Source: Deltaproteobacteria bacterium HGW-Deltaproteobacteria-15
Lineage (GTDB): Bacteria; Desulfobacterota; DSM-4660; Desulfatiglandales; HGW-15
DNA: 64,000 nt
NCBI GenBank assembly: GCA_002840535.1
Contig: PHBH01000015.1
Location: 37,363-101,362, forward strand
Reading direction: 5' to 3'
A program made the position numbers and the translations under genes. Positions 26,045 through 34,463 of the stretch are shown here, piece by piece (within the stretch, counting starts at the first letter, position 1; each line of letters begins with the position of its first letter). The notes beneath the pieces were generated by a model, which saw only the letters and a list, made by a program, of their open reading frames with translations, was not told where the DNA came from and ran no database searches.

Positions 26045-26074
26045 ATGTTAGGTTAAAATAACCAAAAGTGTCAA
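26045..26074 (-). promoter_or_regulatory. Sigma70 promoter for livKHMGF with an internal palindrome
   Basis: On the minus strand TTGACA (26074-26069), an 18-base spacer and TAACAT (26050-26045), about 125 bases upstream of livK. The spacer contains GGTTAttttAACC read as GGTTA-TTT-TAACC (26051-26063), a perfect 5+5 inverted repeat placed where a repressor would block RNA polymerase. Confidence 0.55.
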
Positions 26075-26370
26075 GGTATTCCCAAGCCTTTGAGCATTAG
26101 TTGAATTGCAGTGGGTTGTGCGTTGCGGGTTGAGGTCTTTTTCACCACCAAGGGAGGAAGATCACGAAGATGGTCAAAACAAAATCGCGACCACTCCACA
26201 TCCAATTTACATATGCTAGTCACAACCCGCTAGGTGCCGGATAGTCGAAGGAATCGCAACACGGAGGTTGCTCCTACACGATAAATCGAAGTTGACAATG
26301 GTTCGGATCTTTGTTTTCCATTCGACGTTGGACGTTCGATGTTCGATGTTGAACGTTCGTCTTTGAACTT
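26075..26370. repeat. Gap with two word-repeat families, no gene
   Basis: No coding frame seen. A GAATCGCAACACGGAGGTTG element at about 26250-26280 is related to the one at 46744-46816. A TTCGACGTTGGACGTTCGAT array at 26319-26360 is related to words at 46714-46740 and 59583-59600. Both are degenerate and lie between the livK promoter and the 3' end of the DUF1445 gene. Confidence 0.55.
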
Positions 26371-27153
26371 TCAGAGGATCGTCAGCTCTTCATCCCTGAG
26401 ATCTGAAACGAACATGTGTCCGGGCGAATGGGTGATCGCCAGGGGAACACGAGCCGAGAGCACGGCTGCCTGGGATGTGACGCCGCAGGCCCAGAACACG
26501 GGAATCTCCCCGGGATGGATGGTGACAGGATCACCGAATTCGGGTTCGGCCAGGTTCCTGATTCCGATCTCGTCCGGGGATCCAAAGTGGATGGGCGCGC
26601 CGTGGGTCAGGTAGAAGCGCGTTGTCACCTGGGCGGCGCGGATGGCCTGGTCCGGCTTCATCGGCCTCATGCTGACCACCAGGGGCGAGGAAAAAGGGTC
26701 TGAGGGCGCGCAGACCCTGTTGGTGACGTACATGGAGACATTTTTCCCCTCTTCGATATTTCGCACAGGCAGCCCGGCTGCAAGCAAGGCATTCTCGAAA
26801 GAGAAGCTGCACCCAAGAAGAAAACTGACCATCTCTTCATTGAAGATGTCGGACACACTGTCTACCTCCGACTTGAGGATCCCCTTTTCATAAATCCTGT
26901 ACTTCGGCAGATCCCTGCGAAGATCCGCGCCGGGCGCAATTCTGGGCTCGTACTGACCAGGCTCCAGCACGTCCAGTATCGGGCACGGCCTCGGATTCCG
27001 AACGCAGAAGAGCAGAAAGGGAAAGGCCTCCTCTCTCGGCAGCATCACCAGGTTGGCCTGGACATATCCCGGCGCAAGACCCGAGGTCGGTCCTTTCCAT
27101 TCAGCAGTTCTGATGGTACTCCTCAACTGTGCAGGGGACATGGTCCTTTCCAT
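26371..27153 (-). CDS. DUF1445 putative hydro-lyase / D-glutamate cyclase family (YcsI-like)
   Basis: A 260-residue cytosolic protein of the YcsI/DUF1445 family. Conserved blocks are TSGLAPGYVQANLVMLP, FSFENALLAAGLP, NRVCAPSDPFSSPLVVSMRP and ITHSPGHMFVSDL. The mammalian relative (DGLUCY) cyclises D-glutamate to 5-oxo-D-proline, and in Bacillus ycsI sits with the 5-oxoprolinase genes. The presence of pxpABC about 7 kb away fits this role, although activity is inferred. GGAGG lies 9 bases before ATG 27153. Divergent from the MBL gene at 27311. Confidence 0.85.
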   Translation of the reverse strand: MERTMSPAQLRSTIRTAEWKGPTSGLAPGYVQANLVMLPREEAFPFLLFCVRNPRPCPILDVLEPGQYEPRIAPGADLRRDLPKYRIYEKGILKSEVDSVSDIFNEEMVSFLLGCSFSFENALLAAGLPVRNIEEGKNVSMYVTNRVCAPSDPFSSPLVVSMRPMKPDQAIRAAQVTTRFYLTHGAPIHFGSPDEIGIRNLAEPEFGDPVTIHPGEIPVFWACGVTSQAAVLSARVPLAITHSPGHMFVSDLRDEELTIL

Positions 27154-27310
27154 TCGATTTTGCCTCCTCGGATGGTCTTTTCGACAATCATAGGATTATT
27201 TTCACTGTATGGCTACCGTGAAGGAGGCTCCTCATTTCCCCTTGCCCCTTTTTTCGTTTCCTCCTATCCTTTGTCTTAAATCATCAAGACAGCAGGAAAG
27301 GAGACATGCC

Positions 27311-28042
27311 ATGAGTAAGTTCTTCTTTGCGTTTATTGCCGTCACAGCCGCATTCCTTCCTGTGGAGGCGGCATCCTTTGAAACAGACATTCTCCAGACG
27401 TCGGGAGGGCCTCTCAAGATCGGCTTCATCGGCCACGGGACGCTCCTCTTCGATTTCGGAGGCAAAATCATCCATGTCGACCCGGTCGGCCAGTATGCGG
27501 AGTATACGGGCATGCCGAAGGCGGACCTCATCCTTGTCACACACGAGCACGGCGACCATCTCGATCCCAAGGCGATTGAGAAGATCCGCACGGACAAGAC
27601 CCGGATCGTGCTGACGGAGGCCGGAGCGGGAAAAGTCCAGGGTGGAATCGTTATGAAGAACGGGGATGTGAAAAGTGTTGGAGGGATCAGGGTCGAAGCC
27701 GTTCCCGCTTATAACCTCGTCCACATGCGAACCCCGGGAACCCCGTTCCATCCCAAAGGGAACGGCAACGGCTATGTCATCTCCTTTGCAGACAAGCGCG
27801 TCTACGTGGCCGGCGACACGGAGAACACCCCGGAGATGAAGGGACTCAGAAACATCGATGTGGCCTTCCTTCCAATGAACCTGCCCTACACCATGACCCC
27901 CGAGATGGTGGCCGATGCGGCAAAAGCCTTCAAGCCCCGGATCCTCTACCCCTACCATTACGGGGAGACCGATCTTTCCAGGCTTCAGGCATTGATGAAG
28001 GACGAAAAGAGCGTCGAGGTCCGCATACGGCAGATGAAGTAA
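27311..28042 (+). CDS. Metallo-beta-lactamase-fold hydrolase (UPF0173-like) with signal peptide
   Basis: A 243-residue protein with a hydrophobic signal peptide (about 1-20, MSKFFFAFIAVTAAFLPVEA), so probably periplasmic. The fold's metal motifs are VTHEHGDHLDPKA and VAGDTENT, and a late histidine is in YPYHYGETD. The general class is a zinc-dependent hydrolase; the substrate is unknown. AAGGAG lies 8 bases before ATG 27311; the frame is open further upstream but would bury the signal peptide. The stop overlaps the start of the NCS2 permease (TAATG), so the two are cotranslated. Confidence 0.87.
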   Translation: MSKFFFAFIAVTAAFLPVEAASFETDILQTSGGPLKIGFIGHGTLLFDFGGKIIHVDPVGQYAEYTGMPKADLILVTHEHGDHLDPKAIEKIRTDKTRIVLTEAGAGKVQGGIVMKNGDVKSVGGIRVEAVPAYNLVHMRTPGTPFHPKGNGNGYVISFADKRVYVAGDTENTPEMKGLRNIDVAFLPMNLPYTMTPEMVADAAKAFKPRILYPYHYGETDLSRLQALMKDEKSVEVRIRQMK

Positions 28043-29355
28043 TGGTCGATCAGAGCAAACCGCAGACAAGCGATCCTTACCTGTATGATCTGGACCAGGC
28101 CCCCCCGCCGCATCTGGCCTTGCTCTATGGGCTGCAGTGGGCCTTTATCATGTTTCCGGCGCTGATCATCGCCTCCACTCTCGGTGTGAACGCGCTTGGC
28201 CTCACAGGGGCCGCCGAGATCCGTTTTCTTCAGCTCACGCTTCTCACTTCAGGATTTTTCACTGCCGTGCAAACGCTGTGGGGTCACCGTTATCCACTGC
28301 TGGAAGGCCCTTCCACCGCGCTTGTCCTCTCTTTCCTCCTTCTTGCACCCTACGGACCGGAAGCCATTCAGGGAGGCATGATAATTGGTGCCCTGCTGGT
28401 CATACTCGCTGTGGCTTCCCGGCAAATCGAAAGGATGACACGCTTCTTCACACCCAATGTGGTAGGAGTCGTTCTCATGCTGATCGCCCTGGGACTTCTC
28501 CCGCCCTTGCTTTCGTTCCTCACTGAGATGGAAGGGTCCGGGTCTCACGGCGATTACCGCATCTTCATGATCAGTCTCGGCCTCATCCTCTTCATGGCAA
28601 CGCTCTCCTACCGGCTCCGGGGTTTCTGGAAATCCGTATCCCTCCTTCTGGGAATGGTCGCCGGCTCTCTCGTCTTTCTATTCATGGGTCGCCTTGAAGT
28701 GGGAAAGTTGGCAGATCCCGGCTGGGTTTCCTTCATCAGCCCCTGGATCTCTTCCCGCCCGAGGATATTCTGGCCTTCGGTGGTTGCCTTTGCATCCGCT
28801 TACCTTGCCGTCATCGTGAACAGTCTTGGAAGCCTCCAGGGTATTGCGAAGGTGACCGAAGCGGTGGGTGTGGAGAGTTCCATCCGGAGGGGTATTCTCA
28901 TCAATGGGTTGGCGGGCATTGCGTGCGGGTTGGTGGGAGTTGTCGGAACCGTGAGCTACAGCACCAGTCCGGGAGTGGTCCTTGTTCTCAGGGTGGCCAG
29001 CCGCTACGCCGTCACCTACTGCGGAGCGATTCTGGTGCTGGCCGCTTTTCTGCCCAAGCTGGCCGTTCTCCTCGCCATTGTGCCGAAACCGGTTGTGGGG
29101 GCCGCTCTTTGTGTAGCCTTGGGAGCTCAAATCGGTGTAGGCATCTCCACGGTAACCGCCCGAACCCCCACCTCGCGGGACTACTTTGTGGTCGGCATAC
29201 CCCTCCTGCTCGGGACGGCGGTAGGCTTTCTTCCGCAGGCTCTTTCCGAACAGTTGCCCGGTCCTCTCCAGGCGCTGTTGGCGAATAGCCTCATCGTGGG
29301 CATTTCGCTGGTCCTTCTGCTGGAGCATGTGCTGCTTCGGGAAAAGAGGAATTAA
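28042..29355 (+). CDS. NCS2-family xanthine/uracil permease
   Basis: A 437-residue inner-membrane transporter with about 12-14 hydrophobic segments. NCS2 landmarks are LLYGLQWAFIMFPALIIA in TM1, FNSLGSL-type NSLGSLQGIAKVTEAVG and GTVSYSTSPGVVLVLRVASR followed by FLPKLAVLLAIVPKPVVGAA. The canonical Asn in the latter block is replaced (YSTSPG), which may change specificity. Coupled by a one-base overlap to the MBL hydrolase gene, suggesting uptake and hydrolysis of one compound. Nucleobase transport is the family expectation, not shown here. Confidence 0.85.
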   Translation: MVDQSKPQTSDPYLYDLDQAPPPHLALLYGLQWAFIMFPALIIASTLGVNALGLTGAAEIRFLQLTLLTSGFFTAVQTLWGHRYPLLEGPSTALVLSFLLLAPYGPEAIQGGMIIGALLVILAVASRQIERMTRFFTPNVVGVVLMLIALGLLPPLLSFLTEMEGSGSHGDYRIFMISLGLILFMATLSYRLRGFWKSVSLLLGMVAGSLVFLFMGRLEVGKLADPGWVSFISPWISSRPRIFWPSVVAFASAYLAVIVNSLGSLQGIAKVTEAVGVESSIRRGILINGLAGIACGLVGVVGTVSYSTSPGVVLVLRVASRYAVTYCGAILVLAAFLPKLAVLLAIVPKPVVGAALCVALGAQIGVGISTVTARTPTSRDYFVVGIPLLLGTAVGFLPQALSEQLPGPLQALLANSLIVGISLVLLLEHVLLREKRN

Positions 29356-29372
29356 AGCAGAATATTCGATAT

Positions 29373-30527
29373 TCAGTTTTTCGCGGGCACCAGATCGATC
29401 ACCGTAACCTCGGGCGGGGAAAGGAATCGGATCGGAGGCCCCCAGGTTCCGGTTCCTCTGCTGACGTAAAGGGTGGATCCGTTATCCAGATTCAATCTGC
29501 CGGCGTCAATGGGATAGAGGGATTTGATGATCAGCGTGAAAGGGAAAATCTGTCCCTTGTGAGTGTGCCCTGAAAGCTGCAGATCGAAAAGGCCGAGTGC
29601 AGATTCATCCAGATGAGGCCGATGTTTGAGGAGCAGAGAAAAACGATCTTTCGGGATGTGCGACAATATTTCCTTTTCCGTCCGCTCCAGCGGATTGCCA
29701 AAACCCCCGCCAGCCGGATCATCCACCCCTGCGATGCTCAACCACGGCAGAAAAGGTGTGGCCTCTCCACGGACAAGGGTAAATCCCGCTTTTGCGATGA
29801 AATCCAGAGAGCGGCCGATCCCTGCATAGAATTCATGATTTCCCGTCACGGCGAATTTGCCGTGCTTTACGGGCAATTCCTTCAGCATAGCGGCCAGACC
29901 CTCACGGTGATCCATTGACCCGTCCACAAGATCGCCGGTGGAAACCAGGAGGTCGGGACCGGCGGCCCTGATCTTTTCAACAATGCCGGCGAGGCGTTCC
30001 TTCCGAACGATGAGGCCGAGATGCACATCCGAGATCTGGACGATCCTGAAGCGATCCATCCCGGGGTCCATTTTCGCCGTCCGAATGATCACATGCTCGG
30101 TGCGGATTCTCATGGCATCCACAAAGCCGTAAACCGTGATCCCTCCAGAAACTGCAAGGATGGTAAATAATGCTGCCTGTCGAGACAGCAGCCAATGCGG
30201 ATTCATTTTTCCTGAGAATACGCTTGCCCCTTTTATCAGGACACGATAGCCGTCCTCCAGAAAAGCGGCACATACGAACAGGAACAGAAACCCCATCCAC
30301 GTGAATCCTACCAGGGCTAAGGCCCGGGCCAAACCATCATGCCCCGCCCTTTCCAGGAAACGCACCAGGAATGGAATCGAGACCATCCCAAGGATGAAGA
30401 CAAGGGAGAACGCGTAGAGCCCTCTGCCGAAAGGAACGGCCTGTCCCACCTTCCAGAATGCGTATACATGAAATCCTATGTAGATGCTTGAAAAGACCGC
30501 AATGAAAACAACCCACCTCATGCGCAT
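29373..30527 (-). CDS. Membrane metallophosphoesterase (YaeI-like)
   Basis: A 384-residue protein. Four N-terminal membrane segments (about 5-27, 36-57, 70-95, 115-137) are followed by a calcineurin-like phosphoesterase domain. All metal motifs are present: QISDVHLG, STGDLVDGS, VTGNHEFY, LLKHRP and LSGHTHKGQIFP. Relatives such as YkoQ/YaeI act on phosphate esters of lipids or nucleotides at the membrane. A good promoter lies upstream at 30552-30579. Convergent with the permease gene, with a 17-base gap. Confidence 0.9.
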   Translation of the reverse strand: MRMRWVVFIAVFSSIYIGFHVYAFWKVGQAVPFGRGLYAFSLVFILGMVSIPFLVRFLERAGHDGLARALALVGFTWMGFLFLFVCAAFLEDGYRVLIKGASVFSGKMNPHWLLSRQAALFTILAVSGGITVYGFVDAMRIRTEHVIIRTAKMDPGMDRFRIVQISDVHLGLIVRKERLAGIVEKIRAAGPDLLVSTGDLVDGSMDHREGLAAMLKELPVKHGKFAVTGNHEFYAGIGRSLDFIAKAGFTLVRGEATPFLPWLSIAGVDDPAGGGFGNPLERTEKEILSHIPKDRFSLLLKHRPHLDESALGLFDLQLSGHTHKGQIFPFTLIIKSLYPIDAGRLNLDNGSTLYVSRGTGTWGPPIRFLSPPEVTVIDLVPAKN

Positions 30528-30551
30528 CCATCCTTTCGGGAAATAAGAAGG

Positions 30552-30579
30552 ATTCTAATGTCTTTTTAGCGCCATGCAA
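30552..30579 (-). promoter_or_regulatory. Candidate promoter for the metallophosphoesterase gene
   Basis: TTGCAT (30579-30574), 16 bases, TAGAAT (30557-30552) on the minus strand, about 25 bases before the start codon. Good match for sigma70. Confidence 0.4.
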
Positions 30580-30615
30580 GCTTCCTTTCTGGACAGGAGA
30601 CCTGGATCCATCAAC

Positions 30616-30642
30616 TTGACTTCCTCAACCTCCTCCCATAAT
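30616..30642 (+). promoter_or_regulatory. Weak candidate promoter for the DUF2845 gene
   Basis: TTGACT (30616-30621) and CATAAT (30637-30642) with a short 15-base spacer, 50 bases before the DUF2845 start. Confidence 0.25.
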
Positions 30643-30691
30643 GTCGGTGGATAAGGCATGATGCGTGACACCAGAGTTGAAGGAGGGGCAA

Positions 30692-31123
30692 ATGAATCCC
30701 TGGTTCATCCGGATGATCGGAGTCGTGGCCATGATCCTTGTAGTCCCCCTCTCGGCTTACGGGGACTCCAATTTCAGGTGCGGTGACAGCCTCGTAACCA
30801 TCGGCGATACGGCCTATCATGTCATGAGTCAGTGCGGCGCACCCGACAGCAGGGAATTCAGCGTCGTGGAAGAGAAGGTCTCAGGCAAGAAGAAGCGAAA
30901 GACGAAGAAGGTAACCGTCGTACCCGGCAAGAGATCCGAGTTCGCCTCTTCGGGTGACGAGATCTGGCATTACGATTGCGGGCCGGAGGGATATGTCCAT
31001 ATCCTCACCTTCAGCAAGTCACGCTTGACCTCGATCCAGTCAGGAGGTCGTGGCACCCGCAGGGGAATGCCCTGCCCCATGGCTTCAGAATGGACCAGGA
31101 GAAAGGAAGTGGCGAACGAATAG
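30692..31123 (+). CDS. DUF2845 periplasmic protein
   Basis: A 143-residue exported protein. The signal peptide (about 1-24, IGVVAMILVVPLSAYG) is followed by FRCGDSLVTIGDTAYHVMSQCGAP, the DUF2845 signature with two conserved cysteines that may pair. A basic loop KKKRKTKK and WHYDCGPEGYVHILTF follow. The function is unknown in the family. AAGGAGG lies 5 bases before ATG 30692. The stop codon abuts a word-repeat array. Confidence 0.8.
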   Translation: MNPWFIRMIGVVAMILVVPLSAYGDSNFRCGDSLVTIGDTAYHVMSQCGAPDSREFSVVEEKVSGKKKRKTKKVTVVPGKRSEFASSGDEIWHYDCGPEGYVHILTFSKSRLTSIQSGGRGTRRGMPCPMASEWTRRKEVANE

Positions 31124-31325
31124 ATGCAAGATGCAGGATGCATCCAGGATACAGGATGCAGGATACAGGATAAAAACAGCCCAAAAAAAATGTCACTTCG
31201 ACCGAAGGAGTCGCCTTATCAGATGCCGAAGCACAAGGTCTCTCGCCTCGCCCGAAGTGACAGGGTTGGTCGTTATCTAATGTCTATCCTGGCTCCTTGG
31301 ATCTTGAGTTTTGCATCCTGTATCT
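31124..31325. repeat. Large inverted GATGCAGGATACAGGAT element with nested palindrome
   Basis: Left arm 31124-31171 (gatgcaggatgcatccagga type words) and right arm 31285-31325 (tgcatcctgtatct) are inverse. The 110-base middle contains a second inverted pair, tgtcacttcgaccgaaggag (31190-31209) against cgcccgaagtgaca (31250-31263). The whole forms a nested foldback between two convergent genes. Confidence 0.7.
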
Positions 31326-31331
31326 CTTGGT

Positions 31332-32210
31332 TCACTCCTCCATCTGCTGGATTCCCTCAAGCCTCCAGAAAGAATCGGACCCTTCTTTCTTGCTGAAATG
31401 CCATACCTCTCTCACCTGTTTTGGCCGTTGCTCTTCAGCGGATTCGCGCATCAGCACATCAAAGTAAACCGAGGCGATCGTCTCGTCTGTCTCCGACTTC
31501 ACTTCGAGCAGCTTCGCATTGATCAGGACAATCTCCGTTTTGCTGCCGGCGGGCTCTTCCATGGCCTGGCGGCTGACTTCCTCCCAGACCTCAGGTGAGG
31601 TGAACTGCCGGATGTCCTCCAGATCCCTCTTGTTCCAGGAATCCTGGAGTCTATTGTAGGCGGCTTTGGCCCCTTTCAAAAATTCATCAGCGTCAAAGCC
31701 CGCGGGGATGGCCGGCGCCGCCGTCACGGCAGCGTCCTCTCTCCCCGAAGCCAACCCTCCCCAACTGGTCCCGCCCCTGTCCCGGTCGTGGGTCTGATAG
31801 CCTCCGGCCTGGTAAGACATTCCTCCTGCATTCTGGGCAGCAGTCCTTCTTGACTTCAGATACCTGAAAAGGAGGAATAACCCGCCTCCGATCACCAAAA
31901 TGTCCAGGAGACCCGGGCCTCCAAAACCCCCCATTCCGCCACCGAAAAGAAGGGACCCGAGAAGTCCTCCCATGAGCATCCCGCCCATCATGCCTCCGAA
32001 TCCGCCGAACAAACCACCGGGACGTCCTGCCACCCCCTGTTGGGGTTGAACCTGGTTCGGCGGTCTCTGCGGGGCTGCTGGTTTATTCTGGTAACTCGGC
32101 CTGCTTCCAAAAGACCTGCCGCCTCCAATGCGCCGGGCCTCGGCCAATCCGTCCAGCAAAAACGCCAGTAAAAAGATGCCGATGACCGCAATCGAGAGCT
32201 TTCTGAGCAT
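31332..32210 (-). CDS. Tim44-like domain protein
   Basis: A 292-residue exported protein. Signal peptide (about 1-24), a Pro/Gln-rich linker, a very glycine- and methionine-rich stretch with a hydrophobic segment (GGMLMGGLLGSLLFGGG), then a membrane segment LLDILVIGGGLFLLFRYL and a C-terminal Tim44-like domain (about 180-290, FLKGAKAAYNRLQDSWNKRD ... EVWHFSKKEG). Bacterial relatives are of unsettled function; the mitochondrial domain binds membranes and import machinery. GGAG lies 8 bases before ATG 32210. Confidence 0.85.
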   Translation of the reverse strand: MLRKLSIAVIGIFLLAFLLDGLAEARRIGGGRSFGSRPSYQNKPAAPQRPPNQVQPQQGVAGRPGGLFGGFGGMMGGMLMGGLLGSLLFGGGMGGFGGPGLLDILVIGGGLFLLFRYLKSRRTAAQNAGGMSYQAGGYQTHDRDRGGTSWGGLASGREDAAVTAAPAIPAGFDADEFLKGAKAAYNRLQDSWNKRDLEDIRQFTSPEVWEEVSRQAMEEPAGSKTEIVLINAKLLEVKSETDETIASVYFDVLMRESAEEQRPKQVREVWHFSKKEGSDSFWRLEGIQQMEE

Positions 32211-32519
32211 GTACGAGACTCCTTCTGAATTTTGATTTGACTTCACTGCTGTTTGTTCTCAAAGTCGTCCATTATCTCAGACTGTGGGGCAAGTAGCAAG
32301 AGAATGCGCTCGCTGTTTCGGTTCGGCATTCCGAAGGCAACGGAGCAATGTTGGGCCGGCCATTTGTTCTCCGTTTCAACCCCGCCAAATATTCCCGATT
32401 GTTTTTCGTTGTTCTTTGATATAAATGTCCATCGTCTTTCCAATTCACAGAAGATTGAGTTCGAAAGAATGACTCAGAAAACCAGGGGTACCGCTTCCTG
32501 ATATCCGGGGGTCAAAATC
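32211..32519. other. Divergent gap between Tim44-like and tetR genes
   Basis: About 300 bases without a convincing gene. TATAAA at 32420-32425 with TTGTTT 15 bases upstream could be a weak tetR promoter. A 66-codon minus-strand frame (32243-32443) overlaps the Tim44-like leader and is judged chance. Confidence 0.4.
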
Positions 32520-33122
32520 ATGCCTCAGAAGCGACAGAAAACGGAAGTCCGGCAAAAGCAGATAGTCGACGCAGCCAGAAAATTGATCTTCAAACAAGGG
32601 AGCGAGCATGTGACCATCAGGGGTCTCGCCAAGGAGGTAGGGATCTCTGAAGCTGCGGTTTACAGGCATTTCAAAAGCAAGAGAGACATTCTCTCCTTTC
32701 TTGCAGACCATATCACCGAATCCATGATGCTGGACCTGGACAAGATCAAGGGAGAAAGCGATTCTTCTCTGGATCTGATTGAAAAAGCCCTTAAGAACCA
32801 CTTCTCTCAGATCGAGCAGCGAAGGGGGATGACCTTTCTCGTCCTTGCCGAGATCATCAGCTTCGGAGACAAGAAGCTGAACAAACAGTTGGCAGGCAAC
32901 ATTGATCGATATCTGCTTCGGCTCAAGGATTTGCTTTTCAACGTATCGGGTGCAGTGAGAAAGGATATCGATCTCGGAAACGCGGCTCTGTTGCTCTTCG
33001 GCATGATTCAGGGGCTCGTAACCGTCTGGGCTCTTAACAACTTCCGTTTCGATCTCATGGAGAAGTACTCCTCACTCTGGGATGTATTCAGACATGGGCT
33101 TCAGGAAATGGAGAACAGGTAA
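32520..33122 (+). CDS. TetR/AcrR-family transcriptional regulator
   Basis: A 200-residue repressor. The N-terminal helix-turn-helix is clear: RQKQIVDAARKLIFKQG, VTIRGLAKEVGISEAAVYRHFKSKRDIL (about residues 38-65). The C-terminal ligand domain is all helical and unassigned. GGGGTC lies upstream of the ATG. The natural target may be the divergent Tim44-like gene or itself; no operator is identified. Convergent with the PAS kinase gene. Confidence 0.9.
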   Translation: MPQKRQKTEVRQKQIVDAARKLIFKQGSEHVTIRGLAKEVGISEAAVYRHFKSKRDILSFLADHITESMMLDLDKIKGESDSSLDLIEKALKNHFSQIEQRRGMTFLVLAEIISFGDKKLNKQLAGNIDRYLLRLKDLLFNVSGAVRKDIDLGNAALLLFGMIQGLVTVWALNNFRFDLMEKYSSLWDVFRHGLQEMENR

Positions 33123-33155
33123 GAGCCTGAGTCGCTGCCGTACAATCCCCGCTTT

Positions 33156-34463
33156 TCAGGAGACAACATCAAAGGTGAGCTTGAAGAGAGTGGATCCTGA
33201 TTTGCCGCATTCCTGCGGACTGCGGATGTGGCGGCAATTTGCCGTATTGCCTGGGCAGAGTTGGCTCTCCTCGGGGAGGTGGCGGCAGCGCGTGCTCACG
33301 CATTCAACCCCGAAGCCGTAGGCCTCCGACAATATTCTCACCCTCAGGAGATCCAGACCCTTTCCGCCCGCCCCGAAATCAAAGGGCCTTTTGGTGGAGT
33401 AAAAATCCGTCTGACGAGCATGGTAGAAGCCTGAAAAGATCTGCTTCCGACTTTCTTCTGTGATGCCCACCCCCGTATCCGTGATCGACAGAACGGCCTT
33501 TCTCCCGAAGGTCTCGAGAGATATGGAGATAGTTCCACCGTCCGGCGTATTTTCGATGGCGTTCTTGAGTGGGGCCATCAAGGCCTTTTCAAGCATCTCG
33601 GGAGGGACAGCGATCTCAGGGTCCTCATCCAGATGAACTACATAGTGAATATCTCGATGGGATGCCTGCTCTTTTGCCTTTCTCAGGGTTTCTCGCGAGA
33701 CTCTTCCCAAGCCCGCGCGGGTGTCCCTGACCGTTTCCCCCTGAATGAACAACCCTTCGATGGCAGCCCTCAGGTCTCGGAGAGAATCGCCGCAGGCAGG
33801 AACCCCTTCCGACAGCAGATCCGCCAGGTCCAGTATCTGGGCCAGCCATCTCCCGAACGGATACGATTCGTCGATCTCCCTGTGGCGGATAATGTCATCA
33901 ACTTCCGATTGTATCTCTTCGAGTCTTTTCAGATTTCGATGTATCCTCTCAATCGCCGGGCTCTCGGATGTCTTGATATGATTGAGAGAGCCCTTGATGA
34001 CGGCCAGGGGAGTCTTCAGTTCATGAGAAAGATGATCGAGAACCCTTTTCCTGGCCCGATCGAGGGACTTCATTTCGGTCATGTCCCTCAATACCACGAC
34101 CACAGCCTCTTCGGCCCCACTCTGCTCATCCCGTTTCAAAAGGGAAGCATTCACAGAGAGATCCTTCACCCCACCATCCAATGTCCGAAAACTCACCTCT
34201 TTGTTCCGCATCGGTGTATGGGACTGCATGCAGTCCATGACTGTTTTCCGGAATTCTTCGTTTGCGGATTCGAACGGAAAGAGATCTCCAAATGGTCTCT
34301 CCCGGACATCCTTCCAATGCAGATCCAACATCTCGAGCGCCGCAGGGTTGACGGAGACGATCATCCCTCTTCTGTCAAGCACCAGGAGCCCATCGGACAT
34401 GCTTCGAATAATCTCGGAGGCAATATCATCCGTCACGCATAAATTCAGAGAATCGTCCGCCAT
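33156..34463 (-). CDS. PAS-domain sensor histidine kinase with cysteine-rich insertion
   Basis: A 435-residue cytosolic kinase. The PAS domain (about 12-130) contains MSDGLLVLDRRGMIVSVNPA. The HisKA phospho-acceptor His147 is in LDHLSHELKTPL. ATPase boxes are NAIENTPDGG, ITDTGVGI and a shortened G2 box GAGGKGLDL. Between the G2 region and the final strand (GSTLFKLTF) lies an insert with five cysteines at 388, 393, 403, 410 and 419 (CVSTRC ... LCPGNTANC ... EC), able to bind metal or an Fe-S cluster. I recall similar inserts in other deltaproteobacterial kinases. GGAGG precedes the ATG. No response regulator is adjacent. Confidence 0.88.
   Translation of the reverse strand: MADDSLNLCVTDDIASEIIRSMSDGLLVLDRRGMIVSVNPAALEMLDLHWKDVRERPFGDLFPFESANEEFRKTVMDCMQSHTPMRNKEVSFRTLDGGVKDLSVNASLLKRDEQSGAEEAVVVVLRDMTEMKSLDRARKRVLDHLSHELKTPLAVIKGSLNHIKTSESPAIERIHRNLKRLEEIQSEVDDIIRHREIDESYPFGRWLAQILDLADLLSEGVPACGDSLRDLRAAIEGLFIQGETVRDTRAGLGRVSRETLRKAKEQASHRDIHYVVHLDEDPEIAVPPEMLEKALMAPLKNAIENTPDGGTISISLETFGRKAVLSITDTGVGITEESRKQIFSGFYHARQTDFYSTKRPFDFGAGGKGLDLLRVRILSEAYGFGVECVSTRCRHLPEESQLCPGNTANCRHIRSPQECGKSGSTLFKLTFDVVS

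Noticed and set aside
32243..32443. 66-codon frame upstream of the Tim44-like gene
   Set aside because: No ribosome site, no recognisable features, and it overlaps the likely leader of the neighbouring gene.
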